Below, piece after piece: positions 31,192-40,094 of a DNA stretch of 64,000 nucleotides. Position 1 is the stretch's first letter, and every line of letters starts with the position of its first letter. Origin of the DNA: Sulfurimonas sp. HSL-1656 (lineage in GTDB: Bacteria; Campylobacterota; Campylobacteria; Campylobacterales; Sulfurimonadaceae). Below the pieces are notes generated by a model. It ran no database searches and was not told the origin of the DNA. It was given only the letters and a program-made list of their open reading frames with translations. Location of the stretch: the NCBI RefSeq assembly GCF_039645585.1, contig NZ_CP147915.1:1674001-1738000 (forward strand), written 5' to 3'. Made by a program: the position numbers and the translations under genes.

Positions 31192-31608
31192 ATGACGATG
31201 GATGAACAGGTTCAGCTCTACAAAGAGGACCTCGCCCTTCTCCCCGACAAAGATGCGAAGATGGAGTACATCCTCGATTTCGGAAAGGAAGCGGGGAAGC
31301 TGGAGCCGCAGTACAAGACCGATGAGAACATCATCAAGGGGTGCTCCTCCCTGGCGTGGCTGCACAAAGCCTATGACCAGGGAAAGATCCTCCTCGAGGC
31401 CGAGGGGGACTCCATCATCGCCAAGGGAATGCTCGTGATGCTGCTGGGCATCTTCCACAATAGGACCCCCGACGAGATTCTCGCCTTCGATCCGAACAAA
31501 CTGAAAGAGATGGGCATCATGGAGCTGCTCAGCCCCGTCCGCCAGCAGGGGCTCGAAGCCTTCCTGAACGTCATTTACGGGTACGCCAAGTCCTGCAAAG
31601 GGGAGTGA
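31192..31608 (+). CDS. sufE: SufE-family sulfur acceptor
   Basis: SufE accepts persulfide sulfur from a cysteine desulfurase. The 138-residue product has the acceptor cysteine at C51 in IIKGCSSLAWL. The ATG at 31192 is supported by AAGGAG 6 nt upstream. The gene follows sufD by 47 bp. The usual partner sufS is not present between sufD and sufE or elsewhere in the window. Confidence 0.94.
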   Translation: MTMDEQVQLYKEDLALLPDKDAKMEYILDFGKEAGKLEPQYKTDENIIKGCSSLAWLHKAYDQGKILLEAEGDSIIAKGMLVMLLGIFHNRTPDEILAFDPNKLKEMGIMELLSPVRQQGLEAFLNVIYGYAKSCKGE

Positions 31609-31609
31609 T

Positions 31610-31939
31610 ATGGAGTTCGACACCCTCAAAGAGAAGATCACCGAAAAGCTGCGCGGCATCTACGACCCGGAGATCCCCGTCAATATCTACGACCTGGGGC
31701 TCATCTACGGCATCGACTGCGCCAAAGAGAGCGGCGGGGCGACCAGGTGCGTCGTGACGATGACCCTCACCTCCGCCACCTGCCCCGTCTCCGAGAGCCT
31801 CATCGACCAGGTCCGCAACGTCGGCTACCTCATCGACGACGAACCCGACCTCGTCGTCGAAGCCAACCTCGTCTTCGATCCCCCCTGGACGATGGAGAAG
31901 ATGAGCGAGGAGGCGCGGCTGCAGCTGGGGATGCTGTAA
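31610..31939 (+). CDS. sufT: SufT/MIP18 (DUF59) family Fe-S assembly protein
   Basis: The 109-residue product has the DUF59 pattern DPEIPVNIYDLGLIY and the conserved-Cys segment LTSATCPVSE, followed by FDPPWTMEKMSEEAR. Such proteins help mature Fe-S proteins in SUF systems. It starts 1 bp after the sufE stop, so it is the fifth gene of the operon. Confidence 0.9.
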   Translation: MEFDTLKEKITEKLRGIYDPEIPVNIYDLGLIYGIDCAKESGGATRCVVTMTLTSATCPVSESLIDQVRNVGYLIDDEPDLVVEANLVFDPPWTMEKMSEEARLQLGML

Positions 31940-31976
31940 GTCCGTTTCCAAGCGCACAAGTGCTACACTATGCGTT

Positions 31977-32810
31977 ATGAATAGTCCCGTATTTCTGACC
32001 GATCTCGACCACACCTTTCTGCGTTCCGACCAGAGCGTCAGCCCCTTTTCGCGCGACGTCTGGAACCGCATCGCCCGCCACACGCCCCTCACCGTCGCCA
32101 CGGCCCGCAGTTTTTCCAAGTCGCACGATTTCCTCAGCGCCCTGCATCTCGATGCGCCGATGATCCTGCTCGACGGCTCCATGGTCGTGCTGCCGGACAA
32201 AACCCTCATCGACATCAAAACCGTCGGCAAAGAGATCGGGGACGAACTGATCGAGGCGGGACGCCGTTTCGACAACATCGAGCCCTTCGTCATCGGCCTC
32301 ACCGACCGTGAGCTCAACGAAGCGTTCCGCTACCCCGAAAACGTCACGCCGATGCAGCTGCAGGTGCTGGAAAACTACAGGAAAGACCCCCGCCTGGAGC
32401 GGCTAAACCGCATGGAGGCGATGGAGGAGACCCTCAAGATCGTCTACATGGCCGAGGAGGCGCGCCTCCGGCCGCTTACCGAACACTTCAGGGCGCTTTT
32501 CGGCGATGCCCTGGAGTTCAAGCTCTCCCCGGAGAAGTATACGGGGGGCTACTACCTTACCATCCTGCACCCCCTCGGCGACAAAGCCCACGCCATGGCG
32601 AAGGTCGCCGAATACATGGAGCACGATACCGCCGACTTCACCGTCTTCGGCGACAGCCTCAACGACCTGGGGATGTTCGAACTCGCCGGGACCGCCTGCG
32701 CCGTGCAGAATGCCCTGGACGAAGTGAAGGCCGCCGCGGACATCGTGCTGCCCCACACCAATGACGAGGATGCCGTCGCACGCTACCTGCAGGAGGCCGT
32801 TCATGCCTGA
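31977..32810 (+). CDS. HAD-IIB family phosphatase (Cof/MPGP-like)
   Basis: The 277-residue protein has HAD motif I DLDHTFL (D9, D11) and motif IV GDSLNDLGMFELAG near residue 225. A cap region lies between, as in HAD subclass IIB sugar-phosphate phosphatases. The exact substrate cannot be read from the sequence. It overlaps the next gene (sugar permease) by 8 bp. The context of permease, hexose-phosphate mutarotase and FAH protein suggests sugar-phosphate metabolism. It is not the HAD-IA type of MupP. Confidence 0.82.
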   Translation: MNSPVFLTDLDHTFLRSDQSVSPFSRDVWNRIARHTPLTVATARSFSKSHDFLSALHLDAPMILLDGSMVVLPDKTLIDIKTVGKEIGDELIEAGRRFDNIEPFVIGLTDRELNEAFRYPENVTPMQLQVLENYRKDPRLERLNRMEAMEETLKIVYMAEEARLRPLTEHFRALFGDALEFKLSPEKYTGGYYLTILHPLGDKAHAMAKVAEYMEHDTADFTVFGDSLNDLGMFELAGTACAVQNALDEVKAAADIVLPHTNDEDAVARYLQEAVHA

Positions 32811-34077
32811 GAAAACCTCCACTGCCCTGCCGATGGCCATCCTCGGCCTGCTTTTTTTCATCTTCGGATTCGTCACCTGGCTCAACGGGTCGCTCATCCC
32901 CTTTCTCAAGGTCATCTGCGACCTCACCGCCTTCGAAGCGCTTCTGGTCACTTTCGCCTTCTACATCGCCTACACGGTGATGGCACTTCCGATGGCGGCG
33001 GTACTGAAGTACACCGGCTACAAGCAGGGGATGGCCCTGGGGCTCGGCATCATGGCCGCCGGCGCCCTGCTCTTCATCCCCGCGGCCCAGAGTGCCGACT
33101 ACCGCCTCTTCCTCGGCGGCCTCTTTACCCTGGGCGCGGGCCTTACTCTGCTGCAGACGGCCTCGAACCCCTACATCGTCCATATCGGCCCCCTGGAGAG
33201 TGCCGCGGCGCGCATCAGCATCATGGGCCTCATCAACAAAGGCGCCGGGGTCCTTGCCCCGCTGCTCTTTACCGCGCTCATCTTCGCCGACCTCACCGCC
33301 CCCGTCTCTGCCGACGCGACGCCGGAAGTGAAAGCGGCCCTGGCGCAGAAACTCGTCTCCCCCTACCTCTCCATGGCGTCCGCCCTGGCGCTGCTGGCCG
33401 TCTTCGTCCGCCTCGCGCCGCTGCCGAAACTCCCGTTTGAAGCCGTCCCGGCCTCCCCGGATGATTCCGTCTGGCGCCATCCGCACCTCCTGCTCGGGGC
33501 CGTCACCCTCTTTTTCTATGTCGGCATCGAGGTGATCGCGGGTGACACCATCGGCCTCTACGGCCAGTCCCTCGGCATTGCTAACGCCACGGCGCTCACC
33601 GCCTACACGATGGTCTTTATGGTACTGGGTTACCTCATCGGCGTGACGACAATCCCCAGGTTCATCTCCCAGGAGAAGGCACTGCGCTACACTGCCGTGG
33701 CAGGGCTGCTCTTTACGGCCGGGATCCTCTGGAGCAGCGAACAGAGCCATACCCTCTCGTCGATCCTCTGGGGCTGGAGCGGCATCGCCACCCTGCCCGA
33801 CAGCCTTGCCTTCGTCGCCCTTCTGGGGCTTGCCAACGCCCTTGTGTGGCCCGCCGTCTGGCCGTTGGCACTCAGGGACCTCGGACCGCTGACGGCCAAA
33901 GGGAGCGCCCTGCTCATCATGGGCATCGCCGGGGGCGCCCTTCTGCCGCTGCTCTTCGGCCAGCTCGGGGAGATCGGCGGCACACTGCGTAACGGCTATG
34001 TGCTCGGCTTTGTCTGTTACGCCTTTATCTTCTACTATGCCATTACCGGACACAAGTCAAGGAGAACCCATGCATAA
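32803..34077 (+). CDS. FucP/GluP-type sugar MFS permease
   Basis: The 424-residue protein has about twelve hydrophobic segments and FucP-like features, such as FFIFGFVTWLNGSLIPFLK near the N-terminus and LQTASNPYIV in the first half. Relatives carry L-fucose, glucose, galactose or N-acetylglucosamine with protons. The ATG at 32803 has GGAGG 7 nt upstream and overlaps the HAD gene. The next gene overlaps it by 8 bp. The sugar is unknown. Confidence 0.88.
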   Translation: MPEKTSTALPMAILGLLFFIFGFVTWLNGSLIPFLKVICDLTAFEALLVTFAFYIAYTVMALPMAAVLKYTGYKQGMALGLGIMAAGALLFIPAAQSADYRLFLGGLFTLGAGLTLLQTASNPYIVHIGPLESAAARISIMGLINKGAGVLAPLLFTALIFADLTAPVSADATPEVKAALAQKLVSPYLSMASALALLAVFVRLAPLPKLPFEAVPASPDDSVWRHPHLLLGAVTLFFYVGIEVIAGDTIGLYGQSLGIANATALTAYTMVFMVLGYLIGVTTIPRFISQEKALRYTAVAGLLFTAGILWSSEQSHTLSSILWGWSGIATLPDSLAFVALLGLANALVWPAVWPLALRDLGPLTAKGSALLIMGIAGGALLPLLFGQLGEIGGTLRNGYVLGFVCYAFIFYYAITGHKSRRTHA

Positions 34078-34930
34078 GATCGTCACCGCGGAAAACGGCC
34101 TGGAAATCATCGAGATCAGCAATTACGAAGCCACTGCGAAAATAGCCCTGCAGGGGGCGCACCTTTTCGAATACGCGCGGCACGGTCAGCCCGAACTGCT
34201 CTGGCTCAGCCCGACGGCCCGCTTCGAACCGGGACGGGCCATCCGCGGCGGCGTCCCCGTCTGCTGGCCCTGGTTCGGCATGGACCCCGACATCCCCGAG
34301 CGTCCCCAGCACGGCTTTGCCCGCAGCGTCCTGTGGCGCCTGGAGAGCGTGGAGGAGTCGGACGAGACCGGTAGCACCATCGTCACCCTGATGCTCGATG
34401 ACACGATGCTCGAACAGCACGAGCGCCGCTGGTTTCCCTACCTCTTCGAACTGACGATGCGCATCACCATCGGCGAGCAGCTTGAACTCGCCCTCACGAC
34501 GAAGAACCTGGGGGAAGAACCCTTCGAGATCACCGAAGCGCTGCACACCTACTTCAGCGTCGGCAACATCGCCGCCGTCAGTATCGTCGGGCTTGAGGGG
34601 ATCACCTATGCCGACGCCCTGGACGGTTTCGCCCGCAAAGCCTCCAGCGCCCCCATCGGGATCACCCGCGAGACCGACCGAGTCTACCTCGATACCGAAG
34701 ATACGGTGATCCTGCTGGACGAACGGCTGGGGCGCACCGTCATCGTGGGCAAAAGCGGCAGCAGCTCCACCGTCGTCTGGAACCCCTGGATCGACAAAGC
34801 GGCGCGTATGGAGGATTTCGCCGACGACGGCTACACCTCGATGGTCTGCATCGAAACGGCCAACGCCCTCTCCAACAGCGTCGTCATCGCGCCCGGCGAC
34901 AGCCACACGATCACGCAGAGCGTCAAGTGA
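34070..34930 (+). CDS. D-hexose-6-phosphate mutarotase (YeaD-like)
   Basis: The 286-residue aldose-1-epimerase-fold protein shows GGVPVCWPWFG, the HGFARSVLW His region and NPWIDKAARMEDFADDGY with the acidic residue. This pattern belongs to glucose-6-phosphate 1-epimerases. The start at 34070 has AAGGAGA upstream. It overlaps the permease gene, and the next gene starts at a GTG overlapping its stop codon. Confidence 0.9.
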   Translation: MHKIVTAENGLEIIEISNYEATAKIALQGAHLFEYARHGQPELLWLSPTARFEPGRAIRGGVPVCWPWFGMDPDIPERPQHGFARSVLWRLESVEESDETGSTIVTLMLDDTMLEQHERRWFPYLFELTMRITIGEQLELALTTKNLGEEPFEITEALHTYFSVGNIAAVSIVGLEGITYADALDGFARKASSAPIGITRETDRVYLDTEDTVILLDERLGRTVIVGKSGSSSTVVWNPWIDKAARMEDFADDGYTSMVCIETANALSNSVVIAPGDSHTITQSVK

Positions 34931-35538
34931 ATCAGATCGTTTTCGACGGCCGCGGGCTCTTGCCCTCCAAAGTCGTCTGTATCGGCCGCAACTACGTCGA
35001 ACACATCGAGGAGCTCGGAAACGAGATCCCCGAACAGATGGTCGTCTTCAACAAACCGAACTCTGCCATCACCGACACCCTCCGCTACGTCGAGCCGACC
35101 TGCCGCTTCGAGGGGGAGATCTGTTTTCTCATCGAAACGGGTGAGATCGCGGGAATAGGCTTCGGCCTCGACCTCACCAAAGCTTCTATCCAGAACCGTT
35201 TGAAAGAGAAGGGGCTGCCCTGGGAACGGGCAAAGGGGTTCGACGGTTCAGCCGTTCTGAGCGACTTCGTCCCGTTCAACGGCCCGATGGATTCGCTGCG
35301 GATGACCCTGCACGTCGACGGCAAACTCCAGCAGTACGCCGGCTACGGCCTCATGATGTACAAACCCTCGGTCATGCTTGAAGAGATCAAATCATTTATG
35401 ACGCTGGAGGATGGTGACATCATTATGAGCGGCACGCCCAAAGGGGTCAGCACCTACGAAGCCGGGCAGACCTTTGTCGGGCGGGTCTACTCGGATGAAA
35501 CCCTGCTTATTGAGCAAACGTGGGTTGTTCAGGGCTAG
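34927..35538 (+). CDS. Fumarylacetoacetate hydrolase (FAH) family protein
   Basis: The 203-residue protein has the FAH-fold segments VVCIGRNYVEHIEELGNE, FEGEICFLIETG (acidic metal ligands) and GDIIMSGTPKGVS. Family members are acylpyruvate hydrolases, oxaloacetate decarboxylases or related enzymes. The start is a GTG overlapping the mutarotase stop (GTGA), so it is the fourth gene of the HAD-permease-mutarotase-FAH operon. Confidence 0.88.
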   Translation: MNQIVFDGRGLLPSKVVCIGRNYVEHIEELGNEIPEQMVVFNKPNSAITDTLRYVEPTCRFEGEICFLIETGEIAGIGFGLDLTKASIQNRLKEKGLPWERAKGFDGSAVLSDFVPFNGPMDSLRMTLHVDGKLQQYAGYGLMMYKPSVMLEEIKSFMTLEDGDIIMSGTPKGVSTYEAGQTFVGRVYSDETLLIEQTWVVQG

Positions 35539-35577
35539 AAGAAAGACTACTTCCAACTGATTATGTAGGACGTAAGG

Positions 35578-35760
35578 TTATTCTGTCGCGCTTTCATCAT
35601 CTTCTTCATTGATGATACTTTTTTTATGTCTATGATCAGCGATGATTACGAGAATGAATGCGAATGCAAAAAAAAGATTAATAGCAGCCCATATGGGATG
35701 CCCTGCATTATAAGCAGTATATAGCAAAAAGATTATTATGAAATACAGCACTACAATCAT
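35578..35760 (-). CDS. Small two-span membrane protein, 60 aa
   Basis: I do not recognise this gene. The 60-residue product has two hydrophobic helices (about 2-16 and 23-40) and an acidic tail (NEEDDESATE). GAGGGA lies about 6 nt upstream of the ATG. The gene and its flanks are more AT-rich than the neighbours, which may mark recent acquisition or a fast-evolving small membrane protein. It is convergent with the FAH gene. Confidence 0.6.
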   Translation of the reverse strand: MIVVLYFIIIFLLYTAYNAGHPIWAAINLFFAFAFILVIIADHRHKKSIINEEDDESATE

Positions 35761-35817
35761 GAAATCCCTCTCTTTTTTGAGTAATGATTTCCATCAAAAA
35801 AGCATCTCCCCTCTAGG

Positions 35818-37260
35818 TTAAAAAAACATAGACACCAGGTAGATCCACCCCAGGATCACAAGGGGTCCCAGCACCCCGGAGACGATCCCCATCATCCAGA
35901 AATCCCGGCTTTTCAGCGCCCCAGACGCGAAGACGATGGCGTTGGGCGGCGTCGAGACCGGCAGCGCCATCGCCAGCGAGGCGCTGAGCGCGACGGTGAC
36001 GACGGCCAGTACCGGGCTGCTGTTGCCGATGACGACGGCGACGGCCGCGACCAGCGGCAGCAAAATGTTCGCCGCGGCCGTATTGCTCATAAAGTTCGAC
36101 AGCAGCACGACGAGGTAAGCGAAAAGAGGAACGAGCAGGAGCAGCGGCAGCGTCTGTTCGGCAAAGAGCGTCGCGATCCAGTCGTCCAGCCCGCTGCTGC
36201 TCACGGCACTCCCCAGGGAGAGGCCGCCGATGATCAGGATGATGACGTCCCAGTGCAGCGCCCTGATATCCTCGGCTTCCAGGATGCCCAGCATCGTGAA
36301 GATGACAATCGGCAGGAAGGAGACGACCGTCGTCGGGATGTGGTGCAGCGGCCCCGTCAGCCAGAGCATTATTGTCAGTGAAAAGGTGAGGACGACGGCG
36401 CTCTTTTTCCAGCTGGGCACGCTCGGTACCGTCGCATGCACATGGCTCGTGTCGTCAGTGTGGTCAACCCCGTGCAGCGGGCCGAGGTCTATCAGCGCTT
36501 CGTTGGAGGGGTAGCGCTTCAGCAGCAGAAAACGCAATGAAATGACCAGCAGCAGCGCCGGCGGCAGCGCCAGCATCATCCAGCCGACAAAGCTGGGGGC
36601 CTCCGCACCCAGCAGCCCCACGGCAATGGCGTTGGGCGGCGTCCCGATGATCGTCCCCATCCCCCCGATATTGGCGGCCATCGTGACAGCAAGCATCAGC
36701 CCCTTTCTATAGGGATTGTCCGGCCGCATCGTGGCGAGCATGGGGAAGAGGATCGAGACGATCAGTGCGGCCGTCGCCGTATTGGAGATGAACATCGACA
36801 TCGTGAAGGTCACCAGCATCATCCCGCTCATAATGTGCTCGGGGCGGTTGCCGACCAGAAAAAGGACCCGCTTGGCGATCCAGATGTCCAGGCGGGTCTT
36901 CGACGCCGCGCTGGCCATGATGAACCCGGCCAGGAAGAGGAAAACGAGCGGGCTGGCCCAGGGGGAGAGGAAGGCCTCCCACTCCCCGCCGGGGATGAGA
37001 CCGAGCAGCACTATTTCCAACGCGATGATAAGAAAAGAGACGGCAAAGGCGGGAATCGCCTCGGTCAGCCAGAGCCCGGCGGCGAAAATGAGAATGAAGA
37101 AGGTCGCCCGCCCTTCGCTGCCCAGCCCTTCGTAGTCGGGAAGATACGCCGCCAGCAGCGCCACGATCAGCGAGACGGCAAAGCGGATCAGGCGGTCAAC
37201 CCGGTTCTCGACGCCCCCCAGGTTGGCGAACTTCCGAATGCCTTGCCGCGTGTCGATCAT
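35818..37260 (-). CDS. SLC13/DASS-family anion permease
   Basis: The 480-residue protein has about twelve hydrophobic segments and family motifs such as LPVSTPPNAIVFASG near the C-terminus and GTIIGTPPNAIAVG in the middle (the SNT/SPT-type sodium and substrate loops). DASS carriers take up sulfate, phosphate or dicarboxylates with sodium. It lies 25 bp downstream of murU on the same strand and may be the last gene of the anmK-amgK-murU unit. Its substrate is not known. Confidence 0.9.
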   Translation of the reverse strand: MIDTRQGIRKFANLGGVENRVDRLIRFAVSLIVALLAAYLPDYEGLGSEGRATFFILIFAAGLWLTEAIPAFAVSFLIIALEIVLLGLIPGGEWEAFLSPWASPLVFLFLAGFIMASAASKTRLDIWIAKRVLFLVGNRPEHIMSGMMLVTFTMSMFISNTATAALIVSILFPMLATMRPDNPYRKGLMLAVTMAANIGGMGTIIGTPPNAIAVGLLGAEAPSFVGWMMLALPPALLLVISLRFLLLKRYPSNEALIDLGPLHGVDHTDDTSHVHATVPSVPSWKKSAVVLTFSLTIMLWLTGPLHHIPTTVVSFLPIVIFTMLGILEAEDIRALHWDVIILIIGGLSLGSAVSSSGLDDWIATLFAEQTLPLLLLVPLFAYLVVLLSNFMSNTAAANILLPLVAAVAVVIGNSSPVLAVVTVALSASLAMALPVSTPPNAIVFASGALKSRDFWMMGIVSGVLGPLVILGWIYLVSMFF

Positions 37261-37285
37261 CTTCTACTCCCCCTCATCGCCGCGT

Positions 37286-37951
37286 TCAGCCCTCTTCGTT
37301 CAGTTCGGCCAGCCGCTCCGGCGTCCCGATGTCCCGCCACTCTCCCTCGTAGAGTTCCGCCGAGACAAGGTTCCCGGCCATCTTCGTACAGTAGGTGATC
37401 TTCAGGGGTTTGTTGCCGTACGTCAGTCCCCAGAAGAATTTCGGCGCATAGTAGCCGATGCCCGAAAAGGTGTAGTTCTCCTCATCCTCGTCACAGGCAG
37501 CGCGCCCCTCTTCGATGGCGAAGTCGCCTTCGGGGTTGTGCTCGGGGTTGGGCACGAGGATCAGGTGCCCCAGCGATGCGGGCAGTTCAAAAGACGTGTC
37601 GAAGGGGAAGTCCGTCCAGACGTCGCCGCTGATGATGAGAAACGGGTCGTCTCCCAGCATCCCCAGCGCCTTGACGATGCCCCCAATCACCCCCAGAGGC
37701 TCCTCGTGCTGCTCGTCGGAGTAGAAAATCTCGACCCCCCACTTTGACCCGTCGCCCAGCGCTTCGGGGATCATATAGCCCAGGTAGGCGATGTTGATCA
37801 CGATCCGTTTGAAGCCCGCCGCCGCGAGGCGTTCGATGTGATGCACAATAAGCGGTTTGCCCCGGACTTCGAGCAGGGGCTTCGGGATCGTGTTCGTGAG
37901 CGGACGCATCCGCTCGCCCTTGCCTGCCGCCAAAATCATCGCTGTATCCAT
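37286..37951 (-). CDS. murU: MurNAc-alpha-1-phosphate uridylyltransferase-like (MurU)
   Basis: The 221-residue nucleotidyltransferase has the NTP loop LAAGKGERMRPLTN with IPKPLLEVRGKPLI, and ISGDVWTD as the metal site. In the cell-wall salvage route known from Pseudomonas, MurU makes UDP-MurNAc from MurNAc-1-phosphate. The assignment rests on sequence type together with the neighbouring amgK and anmK. Alone it could be another sugar nucleotidyltransferase. Confidence 0.82.
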   Translation of the reverse strand: MDTAMILAAGKGERMRPLTNTIPKPLLEVRGKPLIVHHIERLAAAGFKRIVINIAYLGYMIPEALGDGSKWGVEIFYSDEQHEEPLGVIGGIVKALGMLGDDPFLIISGDVWTDFPFDTSFELPASLGHLILVPNPEHNPEGDFAIEEGRAACDEDEENYTFSGIGYYAPKFFWGLTYGNKPLKITYCTKMAGNLVSAELYEGEWRDIGTPERLAELNEEG

Positions 37952-37982
37952 TCATTTTCTCCTTTTTTTAGACGTATGGTTT

Positions 37983-38954
37983 CTATTGCGCTTCACCCTT
38001 CGCCGGAAGCGGCGGCAGTGTCACCCGCTCCAGCAGCGCCGCCAGCGGCTTCGTCTCTTCGTAGCGGTTCGCCGCCTCGATGGTGTAGCGCAGCGTCAGC
38101 GGCAGGTCGCCGAGGTAACCCGGTTTGCCGTCGCGGAGCCAAAGGCGCGCAAAGATGCCCAGCACCTTGATGTGGCGCTGCAGCCCCATGAAGTCGAACC
38201 ATTTCAGGAACGTCGCGTCGTCGGCGACGATGCCCGCCCTGTCCCGGAAGCGCAGCGCCAGCGCCGCCATCTCTTCCGGTTCGAAACGGATGTAGAGGTC
38301 CTTGAGCAGGGAGACGAGGTCATAGGTCACCGCCCCCTTCATGGCGTCCTGGTAGTCGATGACCCCGGTCTCGTCCGAGGGCGTCACCATGATGTTGCGC
38401 GAATGGAAATCGCGGTGGACGAAGACCCCCTGCGGCTGCGACAGCACCGTCTCCGAGATCGTATCCAGCACCTCTTCCAGCATCCGCTCCTCCTCTTCAC
38501 TGAGGGTCATCCCGAGGTACTTCTCCAGGAACCAGATCTTCATCAGGTCCATCTCAAAGTGCAAAAAGGCCTTGTCGTAGAGCGGCAGCCCCTCGGCATC
38601 CGCCGCCTGCATCTTGACGATCTCGTCGATGGCGCTGCTGTAGTAGGAGTCGAAATTTGCCTCGTTCAGGACATTGAGCAGGGAGCGTGAACCGAAATCC
38701 TCCAGGACGAGGAATCCTTCGTCCCTGTCTTCCAGGTACACCTGCGGCGCCTTGACGTCGACACCGAGCAGCCTCTCTGTCACATCGAGGAAAGGGACAA
38801 GCGACTCCTTTTCCAATGAGGCGTCCATGACGATGAGCTTCTCCCTCCCCCGGCGCAGCCGGAAATAGCGCCGGAAGCTGGCGTCGGCACTGGCGACTTC
38901 CACCTCCCAGTCGCGGTAGGGCGTCTTTGCCAGCCACGCTTTTACTTTATGCAT
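37983..38954 (-). CDS. amgK: Cell-wall amino-sugar anomeric kinase-like protein (AmgK)
   Basis: The 323-residue APH-fold kinase has the catalytic loop VFVHRDFHSRNIMV and the metal-binding GVIDYQDAMKGAVTYDLVS. AmgK phosphorylates the anomeric carbon of MurNAc and GlcNAc, giving the substrate of MurU. It overlaps anmK by 8 bp and lies 31 bp before murU. This supports the salvage pathway, although APH-fold kinases are diverse. Confidence 0.85.
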   Translation of the reverse strand: MHKVKAWLAKTPYRDWEVEVASADASFRRYFRLRRGREKLIVMDASLEKESLVPFLDVTERLLGVDVKAPQVYLEDRDEGFLVLEDFGSRSLLNVLNEANFDSYYSSAIDEIVKMQAADAEGLPLYDKAFLHFEMDLMKIWFLEKYLGMTLSEEEERMLEEVLDTISETVLSQPQGVFVHRDFHSRNIMVTPSDETGVIDYQDAMKGAVTYDLVSLLKDLYIRFEPEEMAALALRFRDRAGIVADDATFLKWFDFMGLQRHIKVLGIFARLWLRDGKPGYLGDLPLTLRYTIEAANRYEETKPLAALLERVTLPPLPAKGEAQ

Positions 38955-40038
38955 ATATCCCCCCGAGGATCGTATTTTGCGACGCGCCCGTCACGCTGGA
39001 GAGCTCGACGGCCTCTTCGTTCATGCGCTTTTGAGCCAACCAAGCGAAGGCCATCGCCTCCATCCAGTCGCCGGGGATGCCGTATTCGTCGGTGCGCACG
39101 ACCTCGACGCCTTCGAGCAGCGAGGCGATCCGCCCGCGCAGGTAGACGTTCTCCGCCCCGCCACCGCAGAGCAGCAGCCTCGACGGGGCGTATTTCGCGG
39201 CCTCCTGCGCAATGCTGCGCGCCGTCAGCTCCGTCAGGGTCGACAGGAAGGCGTCGCTGCGCATCCCCTCTTTGACAAAGCGCTCCGCCCAGGCGGCGTT
39301 GAACTGCTCCCGCCCCGTGCTTTTGGGTGCCGGGCGCGCAAAATAAGGGTCGGAGAGCATCGCGCCCAGCACGTCTTCGTCTACTTCCCCCCGCTGCGCG
39401 ATGGTGCCGTTCTCATCATAGGAGCAGCCGAACTTCTCCGCGCACCAGCCGTCCATCAGCACGTTGCCCGGCCCCGTATCGTACCCCAGCAGCGGCTCAC
39501 CGATCACGGTGATATTCGCCATCCCGCCAATATTGACGACGAGGGTGCGCCCTTCGAGCTTTTCAAAGAGAAAGCGGTGAAAGGCCGGGGCAAAAGGTGC
39601 GCCCTGCCCACCCAGGGCCATATCTTTCCGGCGGAAATCCGCGACGGTCCGTATGCCCGTCCGGGCGCAGACGATGTTGGGGTCCCCCAGCTGCATCGTA
39701 AAGGGGTTGGGGCCTACGGGGCGGTGCCAGAGCGTCTGGCCGTGCAAGCCTATTGCCTCGATCCGTTCGGTATCGAGGTGGTGCTCGCGGATGAGCGCTT
39801 CCACGGCGTCGGCGAAGAGGATGCCCAGACGGTGGTCCAGCTCCCCTATCTCCTCCAGCGTCGTGTTGCCGCCGATAACGCGGAGCAGGTCCGCACGCAG
39901 CTGCGCGTCAAAGGGGTAGGCCAGCGACGCCGCCAGCTCAATGCCCTCCCCGTCCACGGGACAGAGCACGACGTCGACCCCGTCCAGGCTCGTTCCCGAC
40001 ATGACACCGATATAACACTGTTTCGAATCAAAGCTCAT
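38947..40038 (-). CDS. anmK: Anhydro-N-acetylmuramic acid kinase (AnmK)
   Basis: AnmK opens and phosphorylates 1,6-anhydroMurNAc released from recycled cell wall. The 363-residue product has GVMSGTSLDGVDVVLC at the N-terminus, HGQTLWHRP, VNIGGMANITV and YDTGPGNVLMD. The ATG at 40038 is preferred over 40044 because AGGA lies 6 nt before it. It is the first gene of anmK-amgK-murU and is divergent from the DUF808 gene. Confidence 0.94.
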   Translation of the reverse strand: MSFDSKQCYIGVMSGTSLDGVDVVLCPVDGEGIELAASLAYPFDAQLRADLLRVIGGNTTLEEIGELDHRLGILFADAVEALIREHHLDTERIEAIGLHGQTLWHRPVGPNPFTMQLGDPNIVCARTGIRTVADFRRKDMALGGQGAPFAPAFHRFLFEKLEGRTLVVNIGGMANITVIGEPLLGYDTGPGNVLMDGWCAEKFGCSYDENGTIAQRGEVDEDVLGAMLSDPYFARPAPKSTGREQFNAAWAERFVKEGMRSDAFLSTLTELTARSIAQEAAKYAPSRLLLCGGGAENVYLRGRIASLLEGVEVVRTDEYGIPGDWMEAMAFAWLAQKRMNEEAVELSSVTGASQNTILGGIYA

Positions 40039-40094
40039 TTTCATTCCTACCGATATGGTACTATATGCATCTTCAACTTCCGCAGGAGAGTCCT

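Noticed and set aside
31977-32810. HAD protein as the missing MupP phosphatase
   Set aside because: The cap arrangement and length fit HAD-IIB, whereas MupP is a shorter HAD-IA protein. Distance from the anmK operon also argues against it.
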